Assembly: GCF_946478955.1 (NCBI RefSeq)
Contig: NZ_CAMLDL010000003.1
Span: 143,258 to 207,257, forward strand
Reading direction: 5' to 3'
DNA length: 64,000 nt
Source: an uncultured Sphingomonas sp.
Lineage (GTDB): Bacteria > Pseudomonadota > Alphaproteobacteria > Sphingomonadales > Sphingomonadaceae
A program made the translations under genes and the position numbers. Below are positions 34,237-51,137 of this stretch, in pieces. Position 1 is the stretch's first letter. Every line of letters starts with the position of its first letter. The notes under the pieces were generated by a model. It saw only the letters and a list, made by a program, of their open reading frames with translations, was not told the origin of the DNA and did no database searches.

Positions 34237-35538
34237 CTAGAAGGGGAAGAAATAGGGAATAGCGATACAGGCGGCCACCCACGTGACGAGGTTGAGCGGC
34301 AAACCGACCTTGATGAAATCGGTATAGCTATATCCGCCCATCTGGAAAACGAGCGTATTGGTCTGATAGCCGAAGGGCGTGGCAAAGGCCGCGCTGCCGG
34401 CCATCATCACCGCGACAATGAACGGCCGCGGATTGACGCCAAGCGATTCCGCAAGGGCCACAGCCAGCGGCGTTACAAGTACCGCCACCGTGGCATTGGA
34501 CAGGAGTTCGGTGAGAATGAGGGTCGCGCCATAGAGCAGAACCAGCGCCACGAGCGGCTGCAGCCCGTCAAGCGCTCCAATCAGCGTGTCGGTAGAGCTT
34601 TTCGCAAGGCCGGTCTTTTCAATCGCAATTCCCAACACCACCATGCCGGCGATCAGCATAAGTATGTCCGGTCGCAACCCTTGATACGCTTCATCCGCAG
34701 TAATCACTTTGATCATGATCAGGAGGACCGCGCCGCCAAAGGCCGCCGCGGCGATCGGCACAATGTTGAACGACGCCAACGCGATGACCCCGGCGAAGAC
34801 AAGGCCCGACACAATTGCCTTCCACGCGACCAGGGAATGGCCTTCAGCGAACACGTCGGTCTCACCAAGCTGGATCTGGTGGAGTTCGGGGTCGTGAATG
34901 GGGCGCGACTGGTCTGCTTCTTCGACCCGGTCGGTTTCCAGCCAGGCACTGGCGAAATAGAGATAGATGCAACCTGCCAGGCCCATGGTCACGCCCACGC
35001 CAGTAATTTCGAACATGCCAAAACGAGGCTGCCCGGCCAGACTGGCCATATCGTTGACCAGCAAGTTGGTGGAGGTGCCGATTAGCGTGCAGCAGCCGCC
35101 AAGCACGGCGACATAGGACAAGGGGATGAGGAACCGCCGGGGGTTGAGGCCCATTCGGTTGGCGACATCACGCACCACGGGCGCACCCATCACCACGATC
35201 GGGGTGTTGTTGAGAAACGCCGACGCGGCGCCGCTCATGCCGATGAGCAGCCAAATTCCCGTCGCGCCAATCCGCTGACAGAGGGCAACGCCCTTGCGGA
35301 TGGCGGCGTCCAGTAGGCCCGCCAACTCCATTGCATAGGCAATGACGAACAGCGACGCGAGCGCGATGATCGCCGGACTTGCAAAGGCGCCCTGTACCTC
35401 GGTCGGGCGCACTGCGCCGCTGACCAAAAGGACCGCCGCCCCGCAGAGTGCCACGACATCCGCACGTATCTTGTCGATCACCAGCGCCGCAACAACGCTG
35501 ACCAGGACGACAAGCGTAACAATTTGGTCAGCCGTCAT
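34237..35538 (-). CDS. SLC13-family (DASS) anion permease
   Basis: Inner-membrane carrier of 433 residues with about eleven hydrophobic segments and two inverted halves, each ending in a substrate/sodium-binding loop: FLNNTPIVVMGAP (~115) and ELLSNATVAVLVTP (~350). This matches the divalent-anion:Na+ symporter family (dicarboxylate, sulfate or related anions). The two TrkA-C regulatory domains found in longer relatives are absent; only a short acidic loop joins the halves. I prefer ATG 35538 to an in-frame start 36 bases upstream because the first helix follows directly. It converges on rplL and is divergent from a lipoprotein gene, inserted between rplL and rpoB. Confidence 0.88.
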   Translation of the reverse strand: MTADQIVTLVVLVSVVAALVIDKIRADVVALCGAAVLLVSGAVRPTEVQGAFASPAIIALASLFVIAYAMELAGLLDAAIRKGVALCQRIGATGIWLLIGMSGAASAFLNNTPIVVMGAPVVRDVANRMGLNPRRFLIPLSYVAVLGGCCTLIGTSTNLLVNDMASLAGQPRFGMFEITGVGVTMGLAGCIYLYFASAWLETDRVEEADQSRPIHDPELHQIQLGETDVFAEGHSLVAWKAIVSGLVFAGVIALASFNIVPIAAAAFGGAVLLIMIKVITADEAYQGLRPDILMLIAGMVVLGIAIEKTGLAKSSTDTLIGALDGLQPLVALVLLYGATLILTELLSNATVAVLVTPLAVALAESLGVNPRPFIVAVMMAGSAAFATPFGYQTNTLVFQMGGYSYTDFIKVGLPLNLVTWVAACIAIPYFFPF

Positions 35539-35641
35539 GAACGCTAGTTTCGACCATGGATCGGCCTTTGGCACAAGGGTTTACGGAAATATTCCAATGC
35601 GGGGGTCGCCAAGTCGTTCCGATTCTTGTTAGGCTGCGACG

Positions 35642-36592
35642 ATGTTCCGCTGTCCATCCGCATCTCGATTTCTTGCTGGCGGCGCCCTGCTGGTTACGGC
35701 GACTGGATTTCTTGGCGCGTGCAAGCAGGAACCGGTGATTGAGAACAGGATTGAAGAGCCCAATGGCCTAATCCCGGAAATTCCTACCGAGCTTGCGATG
35801 GATCGCCCAGCCTTGTTGGCCGAAGTCGCTGCAGCAGCGAGCGATTATGCGGCGGGCCTGGACGACGCGCAGGCCCAGGCGGCGCTTGATGGAAAGCGTA
35901 TATCCTTCCGGATCCCGTTCGGTTGCCCGAGCGATGCGAGCGTCCTCGACAAGAGCCTGAAGCTAGTCGTTCGGCCCGATGGCAAGGCCTATGAAGCATC
36001 GGCGTCGCCGGACATTGGACTGAGCGACGTTCGGGCCGTCCTGCCATTGGCAGCATCCCCTTCGCCGACCGCTGACGCGGGCAATTCGGTTGGCAACGAG
36101 GCCGGCACGCCCGTTCCCGCTATTGAAGCGGCGGAAGGGTTTTGGGTGCCGCGTCCGTGGATGCTCAGTGACAAATGTCCAACGCCGCCTGCCGCACCGG
36201 CCGCCGTCGATGCTGACGCCGCGGAGACCGATCGGACAGCGGACGGCAAATCACCTGCGAGGGCAGACGCGATCCCACTGCCACCCCTCTCCTCCCCGCC
36301 TCGGTCGGTCGGCCTGATCCAATATTATGGCGGGAGCGACAGCCGGGTCGGATATCGACGTGGAAAGCCGCTGACCAAGATTGAAACCATCACTGCGTCC
36401 AAACCGCCCCCGACCAGCGGCGCGATCATGGTGATGGAAGGGCGACTGCGCCATTTCCCCGGCGGCAAGGTCATCCTCTGTACCGGTGACGCGACATTGG
36501 GCCCGCCAAGCTGCCTGGTCTCGGCCAATGTCGACCGGATCGCGTTTCTACGTGCCGACAACGGCGCGATGATCGCCGAATGGACCCGCTAG
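35642..36592 (+). CDS. Hypothetical lipoprotein
   Basis: Predicted lipoprotein of 316 residues: basic start, hydrophobic core, and a Cys lipobox (TGFLGAC) near residue 27. The mature protein has an Ala/Asp-rich region, a central low-complexity Pro/Ala segment (~185-225) and a C-terminal domain with GAIMVMEGRLRHFPGG and Cys residues in ILCTGDATLGPPSC that could form a disulfide. No known family was recognised; it looks like one of the sphingomonad-restricted envelope proteins. It lies just upstream of the rpoB promoter on the same strand. Confidence 0.75.
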   Translation: MFRCPSASRFLAGGALLVTATGFLGACKQEPVIENRIEEPNGLIPEIPTELAMDRPALLAEVAAAASDYAAGLDDAQAQAALDGKRISFRIPFGCPSDASVLDKSLKLVVRPDGKAYEASASPDIGLSDVRAVLPLAASPSPTADAGNSVGNEAGTPVPAIEAAEGFWVPRPWMLSDKCPTPPAAPAAVDADAAETDRTADGKSPARADAIPLPPLSSPPRSVGLIQYYGGSDSRVGYRRGKPLTKIETITASKPPPTSGAIMVMEGRLRHFPGGKVILCTGDATLGPPSCLVSANVDRIAFLRADNGAMIAEWTR

Positions 36593-36623
36593 GCTGAGGA
36601 AGCGGCGCCAATTTTTCCTGCCT

Positions 36624-36651
36624 CTTGAACGCTGTAGGAATTGGCCTATAT
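36624..36651 (+). promoter_or_regulatory. Putative promoter of rpoB-rpoC
   Basis: CTTGAA (36624-36629), 16-base spacer, CTATAT (36646-36651), close to the alphaproteobacterial pattern. It leaves a leader of about 175 bases before rpoB, room for a regulatory structure. Confidence 0.55.
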
Positions 36652-36836
36652 GAGGTTCATCCAAACATAACGGCTCCGCCGCACGATTCTGCGTGCCCGG
36701 GGCTATTCCTGTCCTCGCCGGGACACGGGCCGATGCGCAGCGGACCGAACGTATGGCGGGGAATTCACAGGAGCCGCGCCGGACTTAACACCAAGGGCCG
36801 CGTGCCTCAACGCGCGCCCAGAGCGCAGGGAAACTC

Positions 36837-41009
<4,173 letters not shown>

Positions 41010-41025
41010 GCCACTGGAAATTCTA

Positions 41026-41049
41026 CTCCCCTCGCCTCGGCGGGGGGAG
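41026..41049. repeat. GC hairpin in the rpoB-rpoC spacer
   Basis: CTCCCC ... GGGGAG with inner CGC/GCG pairing forms an interrupted hairpin directly before the rpoC ribosome site. It resembles the palindrome at 4933-4953 and may be a dispersed element; a role in setting the rpoB:rpoC ratio is possible but unproven. Confidence 0.45.
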
Positions 41050-41065
41050 GTTGGAGAGAAGAGAC

Positions 41066-45355
<4,290 letters not shown>

Positions 45356-45409
45356 GTTCGGCCGCGTGGTCATCCACGCGATCGGAAAATTATCTCGCTG
45401 ATCAAGATC

Positions 45410-45440
45410 AGGCCGTCGCCCAACCGGGCGGCGGCCTTTT
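45410..45440 (+). terminator. rpoBC terminator
   Basis: AGGCCGTCGCCC pairs with GGGCGGCGGCCT (12 bp, one T-G) around AACC, followed by TTTT, about 55 bases after the rpoC stop. Confidence 0.92.
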
Positions 45441-45529
45441 CGTTTGTCGAAACCACCCTTCCCTTTGTCGGCTGAATGGGTAGCCTGCCCGTACACATGA
45501 ATTTCAACGACATGGATTGAGGGGGCTCA

Positions 45530-47965
45530 ATGACTATCCGACCGCATCATCTACTGGTGAGCAGCGCAATCGCTGCAACCATGGTCCTTGCCGCTCCCGT
45601 CGGCGCACAGACGGTTTCCATCGTTCAGCCGGGGGCGCCGGGCGCCCCTCCGAAAATCCTGACAGCTGATCAGGCCGCGAAGGTCGCTGATACGCGCTTC
45701 GTCCAGGCAGACGTCGATTTCATGCAGGGAATGATTCATCACCATAATCAGGCGGTGGAAATGGCGGCGCTGGCCAAGGACCGGACCACCAACAAGGATT
45801 TGCTCACCATGGCGGGCCGCATCAGCGCCAGTCAGGAAGATGAGATGAAGTTCATGCGCGACTGGCTTTCGGCGCGCGGTGTTTCTGCGGCAATGCCCGC
45901 CATGAACCATGACCATGGCGCCATGAATCACGGCGCCATCGCGATGAAGGGCATGGCGTCACCTCAGCAGATGGCGGCTCTGGCGGCTGCCAAGGGCGCG
46001 GCTTTTGACCAATTATTTATCCAGTTGATGATCGCCCACCATGCAGGCGCCGTCGACATGGTCGATGATCTGCTGGATCAACCCGGCGCTGCCTATGACC
46101 CGGTGCTATTTCAGTTCACCAGCGACGTCACCAACGAGCAAACCGCCGAAATCAAGCGTATGGATGCACTGCGGGCCACGTTAACGGGTGATCCGCGCGA
46201 AACGCTGAAGGCGGGTTATCGCGACGCTGGGCAGGCCATTTCAAATCTCACATTATTAGCCGCGCTGCCGAAGCCGCCGGGCTTCTTCGACCCCGCTAAC
46301 CCCGCCGGTTATCCGCCCGAAAAAGCGAAGAAGGGCGACAAAGCGTCCAAGGGGCTGGTCTTCGACCCGGAAGGTCAGACAAATGAGGGCACGGAATGGA
46401 GCGACCGCTCGCCCCTGCTGAGCTTTGCACAAACCGATATGGCGTTCAGCGGCGACAAGCTGTTCGTCGGCAATTACCATGGATTCAACGTCTATCAGAT
46501 CGATACCGCAGGAATTCCGCATCAGGTGTCATCGGTCGTGTGCCCAGGCGGCCAGGGCGATGTTTCCGTCATTGGCAATCTGCTGATCATGTCGGTCGAA
46601 CAGCAGCGCGGCCGCGTCGACTGCGGATCACAAGGCAATGAAGGCGACATCAGCAAGGACCGCTTCCGCGGCATCCGACTGTTCGATATTTCCGACATCA
46701 CCCGCCCGCGCCAGGTCGGGCTGGTCCAGACCTGCCGGGGGTCACACACCCATTCAATCGTCAAAGGCCCTGAAGGCGATGGCAAGATCCTGGTCTATGT
46801 GTCCGGCACCGCGGGCGTCCGTAAGACCGAAGAATTGGCGCGGTGCAATAATACGCCCTCACCAGACAATAGTTATTTCCGCATTGATGTCGTCGAAATT
46901 CCGGTCGCCAATCCGGCGGCGGCAAAGATCATCGACAGCCCCGCCGTCTTTGCAGATTTCAAGACCGGGAATCTGGCCGGTCTATGGAAAGGCGGCGATC
47001 ATGGCGAAGGGACGCAGCGGACCTCTACGACGGATCAATGTCACGACATCACCGTCTTCCCGTCACTGAAGCTGGCCGCCGGCGCTTGCTCAGGCAATGG
47101 TATTATCTTCAACATCGCTGACCCGCGCAAACCAAAGCGGATAGATGTCGTCAACGATCCGGGGTTTGCCTATTGGCACAGCGCAACACTCAATAATTCG
47201 GGAACAAAAGTATTGTTCACCGATGAGTGGGGCGGTGGCGGGAGGCCGCGCTGCCGTAACCAGGATCGCCGGGATTGGGGCGCCGACGCCATTTACGATA
47301 TCGTTGGCGGTAAGCTCGTCCGCCGTGCGACCTACAAGCTGCCCGCTGCACAGACGGAACAGGAAAATTGCGTCGCCCATAACGGCTCAATCATCCCGGT
47401 TCCCGGCCGCGACATCATGGTGCAAGCCTGGTATCAGGGCGGCCTTTCGGTCTTTGACTTTACCGACAGCAACAAACCCTATGAAATTGCCTATTTTGAT
47501 CGGGGACCAATCGACGCCAAGCGCGACACGATGGGCGGCTATTGGTCGGCCTATTATTACCGGGGCAAAATCTATGGCACCGAAATCGCCCGCGGTCTCG
47601 ACGTCCTCGCGCTGAAACCAAGCGCCGCGTTAAGCGAAAATGAAATTGCGGCCGCTGCATTGGCGCAGCAGGGCGACACATTTAATCCGCAACAGCAATA
47701 TCCTGTGAAATGGCCCGACGCGCCGGTCGTTGCCCGGGCCTATGCGGATCAGCTGCGCCGCGACAATGCGCTACCGGTCGATTTTGATCAGAAGCTGACT
47801 GCCGCGCTTGCCGAGGCCGATGGCAAGCTTGCCGCCAATTCGCGGGATGCAGCACTTGCGGCGCAGCTGCGCGCGCTTGCCGCTCAAAGCAATGCGGCAT
47901 CTGCCGACAAGGCCCGGCACGCGGCCCTTGCGAACGTCCTGACGGGGATAGCTTCAAAACTGTGA
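45530..47965 (+). CDS. Exported DUF305 - LVIVD-repeat fusion protein
   Basis: Large exported protein of 811 residues. Signal peptide to about residue 26 (VLAAPVGAQ). Residues ~50-230 form a DUF305 domain with the paired motifs MIHHHNQAVEMA and MIAHHAGAVDMVDDL, separated by a Met/His-rich stretch (AMNHDHGAMNHG) of a kind seen in copper-binding proteins. Residues ~270-690 carry LVIVD-type beta-propeller repeats (for example RLFDISDITRPRQVG, IFNIADPRKPKRIDV, SVFDFTDSNKPYEIA). The C-terminal ~100 residues are helical and Ala-rich. DUF305 is usually a stand-alone small protein, so the fusion is notable. Role unknown; extracytoplasmic metal handling is plausible. It is monocistronic, bracketed by terminators. 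Confidence 0.85.
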   Translation: MTIRPHHLLVSSAIAATMVLAAPVGAQTVSIVQPGAPGAPPKILTADQAAKVADTRFVQADVDFMQGMIHHHNQAVEMAALAKDRTTNKDLLTMAGRISASQEDEMKFMRDWLSARGVSAAMPAMNHDHGAMNHGAIAMKGMASPQQMAALAAAKGAAFDQLFIQLMIAHHAGAVDMVDDLLDQPGAAYDPVLFQFTSDVTNEQTAEIKRMDALRATLTGDPRETLKAGYRDAGQAISNLTLLAALPKPPGFFDPANPAGYPPEKAKKGDKASKGLVFDPEGQTNEGTEWSDRSPLLSFAQTDMAFSGDKLFVGNYHGFNVYQIDTAGIPHQVSSVVCPGGQGDVSVIGNLLIMSVEQQRGRVDCGSQGNEGDISKDRFRGIRLFDISDITRPRQVGLVQTCRGSHTHSIVKGPEGDGKILVYVSGTAGVRKTEELARCNNTPSPDNSYFRIDVVEIPVANPAAAKIIDSPAVFADFKTGNLAGLWKGGDHGEGTQRTSTTDQCHDITVFPSLKLAAGACSGNGIIFNIADPRKPKRIDVVNDPGFAYWHSATLNNSGTKVLFTDEWGGGGRPRCRNQDRRDWGADAIYDIVGGKLVRRATYKLPAAQTEQENCVAHNGSIIPVPGRDIMVQAWYQGGLSVFDFTDSNKPYEIAYFDRGPIDAKRDTMGGYWSAYYYRGKIYGTEIARGLDVLALKPSAALSENEIAAAALAQQGDTFNPQQQYPVKWPDAPVVARAYADQLRRDNALPVDFDQKLTAALAEADGKLAANSRDAALAAQLRALAAQSNAASADKARHAALANVLTGIASKL

Positions 47966-47990
47966 CATCGGGCTAACACGACCCAATGAA

Positions 47991-48030
47991 AAGGGCCCCG
48001 TCGGACGTGATCCGGCGGGGCCTTTCCTTT
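47991..48030 (+). terminator. Terminator after the DUF305-LVIVD gene
   Basis: A 15-bp stem (47991-48005 with 48011-48025, two G-T pairs) with loop CGTGA, ending in TTTCCTTT. It also serves the side facing the entericidin-like gene. Confidence 0.85.
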
Positions 48031-48078
48031 GATGGTTTGCGGCTCAAAGGTGAGAGGTCTCACCCAATTTTCGCAAAC

Positions 48079-48222
48079 TTACTTGCAGTAGCCGTTGTTA
48101 ATCGCATTTTCGGCGCAGTTCGCGGCCGAATTCACGTCTGCAGCGGCGCCGCGAACGGTGTTGCAAGCAGTGATGGCAAGCGCACCCGTCATGAGCAGCG
48201 CAATTGTCATCTTACGAACCAT
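48079..48222 (-). CDS. Entericidin-like lipoprotein 1
   Basis: Tiny lipoprotein of 47 residues: MVRKMTIALLMTGALAITAC signal with acylated Cys20, then NTVRGAAADVNSAAN and a tail CAENAINNGYCK. It matches the entericidin A/B family in size, lipobox and the NT-x-x-G-x-x-x-D pattern. AAGGAG lies 8 bases before the ATG. Two extra cysteines (36 and 46) are absent from the neighbouring paralogue and could form a disulfide. Entericidins have been linked to stationary-phase lysis control and stress in enterobacteria; the role here is unknown. It lies 41 bp downstream of its paralogue on the same strand. Confidence 0.82.
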   Translation of the reverse strand: MVRKMTIALLMTGALAITACNTVRGAAADVNSAANCAENAINNGYCK

Positions 48223-48263
48223 GGTCAAATCTCCTTAAGCAGGCGAAACGACCATGGCCCAAA

Positions 48264-48389
48264 TCACATAGCGTTGTCGACCGTGTTCGCGGCCGAATTC
48301 ACATCGGCTGCCGCGCCACGAACGGTATTGCAGGCCGTGATGGCCAGGCTGCCAGCAATAAGAACGATAGTCGTTAGCTTCTTGAACAT
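48264..48389 (-). CDS. Entericidin-like lipoprotein 2
   Basis: Lipoprotein of 41 residues: signal MFKKLTTIVLIAGSLAITAC with Cys20, then NTVRGAAADVNSAANTVDNAM. The block ITACNTVRGAAADVNSAAN is identical to that of the adjacent gene, so the pair arose by duplication. AGGAG lies 8 bases before the ATG; a longer frame reaching into thyA is not supported. Likely secreted to the outer-membrane inner leaflet (+2 Asn). Confidence 0.85.
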   Translation of the reverse strand: MFKKLTTIVLIAGSLAITACNTVRGAAADVNSAANTVDNAM

Positions 48390-48463
48390 GACAATTACTC
48401 CTGTCTGATGGCTGAACGAACGCTGCAAATCGCATTCGGTGCCATCACGCAGGCGAAATGTTG

Positions 48464-49258
48464 TCAAACCGCGACGGGCGCGGCGATGTGTGGGTGAGGA
48501 TCATACGCCTCAAAAACGAAATCTTCCGGCTCATATGTGAACAGGTTTTGGCCCCGATCCTTGAGGATCAGCATGGGCAGTTCGCGTGGTGTGCGTGCCA
48601 ACTGCGTCTGCGCCTGTTCAAGGTGATTTGAATAGAGGTGAACATCGCCGCCCGTCCACACGAACGTCCCCGGTTCAAGCCCGCATTCCCGTGCCAGCAT
48701 ATGCGTCAGCAGGGCGTAGGAAGCGATATTGAATGGGACGCCCAGGAAAAAGTCCGCGCTGCGCTGATATAGCTGCAGGTTGAGTTTTCCAGCCGCCACC
48801 TGAGTCTGGAATAGGCAATGGCACGGGGCCAGCGCCATTCTATGAAGCTCGCCTGGATTCCACGCCGTTACAATCTGCCGGCGCGACCCAGGATCCCTGC
48901 GGATTAGCGTGACCAATTCCTCAATCTGGTCGACATGCCGACCGTCCGCCGTTTCCCAGTCACGCCATTGCTTGCCATAGACGGGCCCCAGGTCGCCATT
49001 TACGTCCGCCCATTCGTCCCAAATGCTGACTTTGCAATCCTTCAACCAACCGATGTTCGTATCGCCGCGCAGGAACCACAGCAGTTCAACGATGATCGAC
49101 CGAAGGTGCAGCTTCTTGGTCGTCAGAAGCGGAAAGCCCTTGGACAAATCGAAGCGCATTTGCGCCCCAAACAGGCTGAGTGTTCCCGTGCCCGTCCTAT
49201 CCATTTGTTCGACACCCTCGTCGAGAATCTGCTGCATGAGATGGAGATATTGGCGCAT
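48464..49258 (-). CDS. thyA: Thymidylate synthase
   Basis: Methylates dUMP to dTMP with methylenetetrahydrofolate, making DNA thymidylate. 264 residues, the E. coli length. The nucleophile is Cys146 in LAPCHCLFQ; other family motifs are [49 protein letters not shown] and HLYSNHLEQ. It is upstream of the entericidin-like genes on the minus strand and divergent from a RadC-type gene. folA is not adjacent. Confidence 0.98.
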   Translation of the reverse strand: MRQYLHLMQQILDEGVEQMDRTGTGTLSLFGAQMRFDLSKGFPLLTTKKLHLRSIIVELLWFLRGDTNIGWLKDCKVSIWDEWADVNGDLGPVYGKQWRDWETADGRHVDQIEELVTLIRRDPGSRRQIVTAWNPGELHRMALAPCHCLFQTQVAAGKLNLQLYQRSADFFLGVPFNIASYALLTHMLARECGLEPGTFVWTGGDVHLYSNHLEQAQTQLARTPRELPMLILKDRGQNLFTYEPEDFVFEAYDPHPHIAAPVAV

Positions 49259-49336
49259 GTCCCCACCCTAGCCTGCGGGCCGAATGCGTCCAGTGATTCT
49301 CCTCCATTTTGGATCGTCAAATTGGACGCGGTTGTG

Positions 49337-49774
49337 ATGGCCGCCCGCCGATACCGCGATTATTCTGATCCCATGAGGCATCAGCGCGCAGAAACTCCCG
49401 CCTTATTAAACGGTGTCGAGGCCGCGCGCCGCTTCTTCGCACCGTCATTTCCTCACGGCGCCGAACGCGAAAAGCTGGTAGTGGCACATGTCGATTCAGG
49501 CGCGCGATGCATCTGGACCAGCCAATATGACGGCCAAACTGATTTCGTCGACCTGCCCATCAAAACGATCATCGCGGAGGCACTTCGTATTGGCAGCAGC
49601 GGTATCATATTGGCGCATAACCACCCTGGCGGCGACACGCGGCCCAGCCGATCAGATTTTGCAGCGACCAGGAAATTATCATTGGCGTGTGATGCAATCG
49701 ACCTTGCGCTACTCGACCACCTGATATTGGCCGGAAAAAAATGCGCAAGCATGCGGCAAATGGGCTACCTGTAA
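49337..49774 (+). CDS. Short RadC-type JAB/MPN-domain protein
   Basis: Protein of about 145 residues with the RadC JAMM metalloprotease-like core: LAHNHPGGDTRPSRSDFAAT, where the two His and the Asp would bind zinc, followed by LDHLILAGKKCASM. The N-terminal helix-hairpin-helix domain of full RadC (~225 residues) is missing, and no plausible start lies far enough upstream, because the preceding sequence is antisense to thyA. ATG 49337 is listed; ATG 49373 is possible. RadC is not a confirmed repair enzyme; short RadC-like genes are often found on mobile or accessory DNA. It is divergent from thyA. Confidence 0.8.
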   Translation: MAARRYRDYSDPMRHQRAETPALLNGVEAARRFFAPSFPHGAEREKLVVAHVDSGARCIWTSQYDGQTDFVDLPIKTIIAEALRIGSSGIILAHNHPGGDTRPSRSDFAATRKLSLACDAIDLALLDHLILAGKKCASMRQMGYL

Positions 49775-49848
49775 ACGCTAGGTAAACAGCCAAAAACAGT
49801 GACAACAGGGGCTGGCGTCAAGACGTCATTTCATGCCATGATTTGTGC

Positions 49849-50442
49849 GTGCCGCTAATATCCACCCTCACGCTCTTAGTGACGGCAGCCAATTGGGTGC
49901 CCGCGCGCCCGACGCCGCCACAATTTAAATCGTCACGCTTTGCGCTGACGTTCAAAACCCCAAAGAACAGCAGCTATTGCCCCCTTCGAAAGGCATGGCG
50001 CGGCACGGATAATGGCACCACCATGTTCCTTGTTGCGCCGATGAAATGCGGACTGACCATCAAAGGACCATCAACCAATCGCAGTTTCTCGCCAAACCCG
50101 TTGCCGATGATTTCGGTCAGTTACAATTATGTCGGCGTCGCCCGGCCCGCGCCATGTGCACAGGTGGATAAAGTGAAGATCATGGGGCGCACACAGCCGG
50201 TCTGCGAGATACGGCGTGGTGGAACGTTGATCCGCTCCATCCGCGGCACCTATATTGCCGACATTCCATCGGAAGTGATGGTGACGCTGGTCACGACTCC
50301 GATGCGATTGAAAAAGGACATGGACGCCCTGAAGCGGGTGACGGGTAGCCTGCGTGCCTGCACCGCCATGCTGCAGGGACCTCGCGGCGGCTTCACCATT
50401 GGCCGGGGCAAGGCATGTCCGGCCGCTGCAGTCTGGTTCTAA
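49849..50442 (+). CDS. Hypothetical exported protein
   Basis: Predicted exported protein of 197 residues with a short N-terminal hydrophobic segment (PLISTLTLLVTAANWVPA), then a mature domain with four cysteines (in SSYCPL, MKCGLT, APCAQ and PVCEIR) and a beta-rich pattern. I do not recognise a family. GTG 49849 is listed; TTG 49843 two codons earlier is an alternative, and neither has a good ribosome site. Its stop overlaps the convergent methyltransferase stop by 4 bases. Two more cysteines occur near the C-terminus (LRACTAML, GKACPAAA). Confidence 0.6.
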   Translation: MPLISTLTLLVTAANWVPARPTPPQFKSSRFALTFKTPKNSSYCPLRKAWRGTDNGTTMFLVAPMKCGLTIKGPSTNRSFSPNPLPMISVSYNYVGVARPAPCAQVDKVKIMGRTQPVCEIRRGGTLIRSIRGTYIADIPSEVMVTLVTTPMRLKKDMDALKRVTGSLRACTAMLQGPRGGFTIGRGKACPAAAVWF

Positions 50443-51137
50443 TTCTCAAGCGCGACGCAGGGTTTGATCGCGCCTGGCGGCGGTTTTGGCCGATCAATAC
50501 GAAACGCCGCGAAATAGGCGTCGCCGCCGGTTAGCGGCTGACTTTTAACCGGGGCAAGGCCAAGGGCTCCCATCTCACACCGTAACTGTTCCAGTGGCAT
50601 TCCATGCCGCTTCTCGCTGCGGTAGGCGTCAACGACAATCACCTGGCCGTCTGGTTTGAGCGCGTCGCGCAGATGCCACAAAAACTCATAGGGCTCGGTT
50701 ACTTCATGATACATATGAACCATGAATATCCGGTCAAATGACCGGGGTGGCAGCAAGGGGTCGGCAGGCTTTCCGAGGCGCACGGTTACATTGTCCAGAT
50801 TCTCGCGGCTTACTCGCTGGGCGAGGCGATCACGGGTTTCCGGCACAATATCCTGCGCCAATACCCGGCCGCTTAACCCGACAATCGGAGCGAGACGGAC
50901 CGTGTAATAGCCTTCGCCGGCGCCAATGTCGGCAACCGACATGCCGGGCACGATCCCGGCCAGCCGCATCACTTCCTCCGCCTCACCCACGCGATCACGC
51001 GCGTCTTCGGTCGAAAAGCGGTTACTCACAATCGGCGCGACATCGCGCTTTGCGTCAGGAAATTGGCGATGTTCCGCGTCGCGCCGGCACGCGGCCAACG
51101 CCAAGATCAGCAGCAGGGCCGAAGCCCTAGTCGACAT
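50439..51137 (-). CDS. Class I SAM-dependent methyltransferase with lipoprotein-like signal
   Basis: Protein of 232 residues. The SAM-binding motif I is VADIGAGEGYYTVRL (~residue 72), followed by LAQDIVPE and DRIFMVHMYHEV, a standard Rossmann methyltransferase. The N-terminus reads STRASALLLILALAAC, a good lipobox with Cys17, which would anchor it outside the cytoplasm, an odd place for a SAM enzyme. The ATG at 51137 overlaps the prfB stop by 11 bases, so the genes are coupled. A GTG further in (at VSNRF) would give a cytosolic enzyme and cannot be excluded. The substrate is unknown. Confidence 0.8.
   Translation of the reverse strand: MSTRASALLLILALAACRRDAEHRQFPDAKRDVAPIVSNRFSTEDARDRVGEAEEVMRLAGIVPGMSVADIGAGEGYYTVRLAPIVGLSGRVLAQDIVPETRDRLAQRVSRENLDNVTVRLGKPADPLLPPRSFDRIFMVHMYHEVTEPYEFLWHLRDALKPDGQVIVVDAYRSEKRHGMPLEQLRCEMGALGLAPVKSQPLTGGDAYFAAFRIDRPKPPPGAIKPCVALEN

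Noticed and set aside
48935..49336. An in-frame upstream extension of the RadC-type gene.
   Set aside because: It lies over thyA in antisense and its product is unlike any RadC N-terminus.
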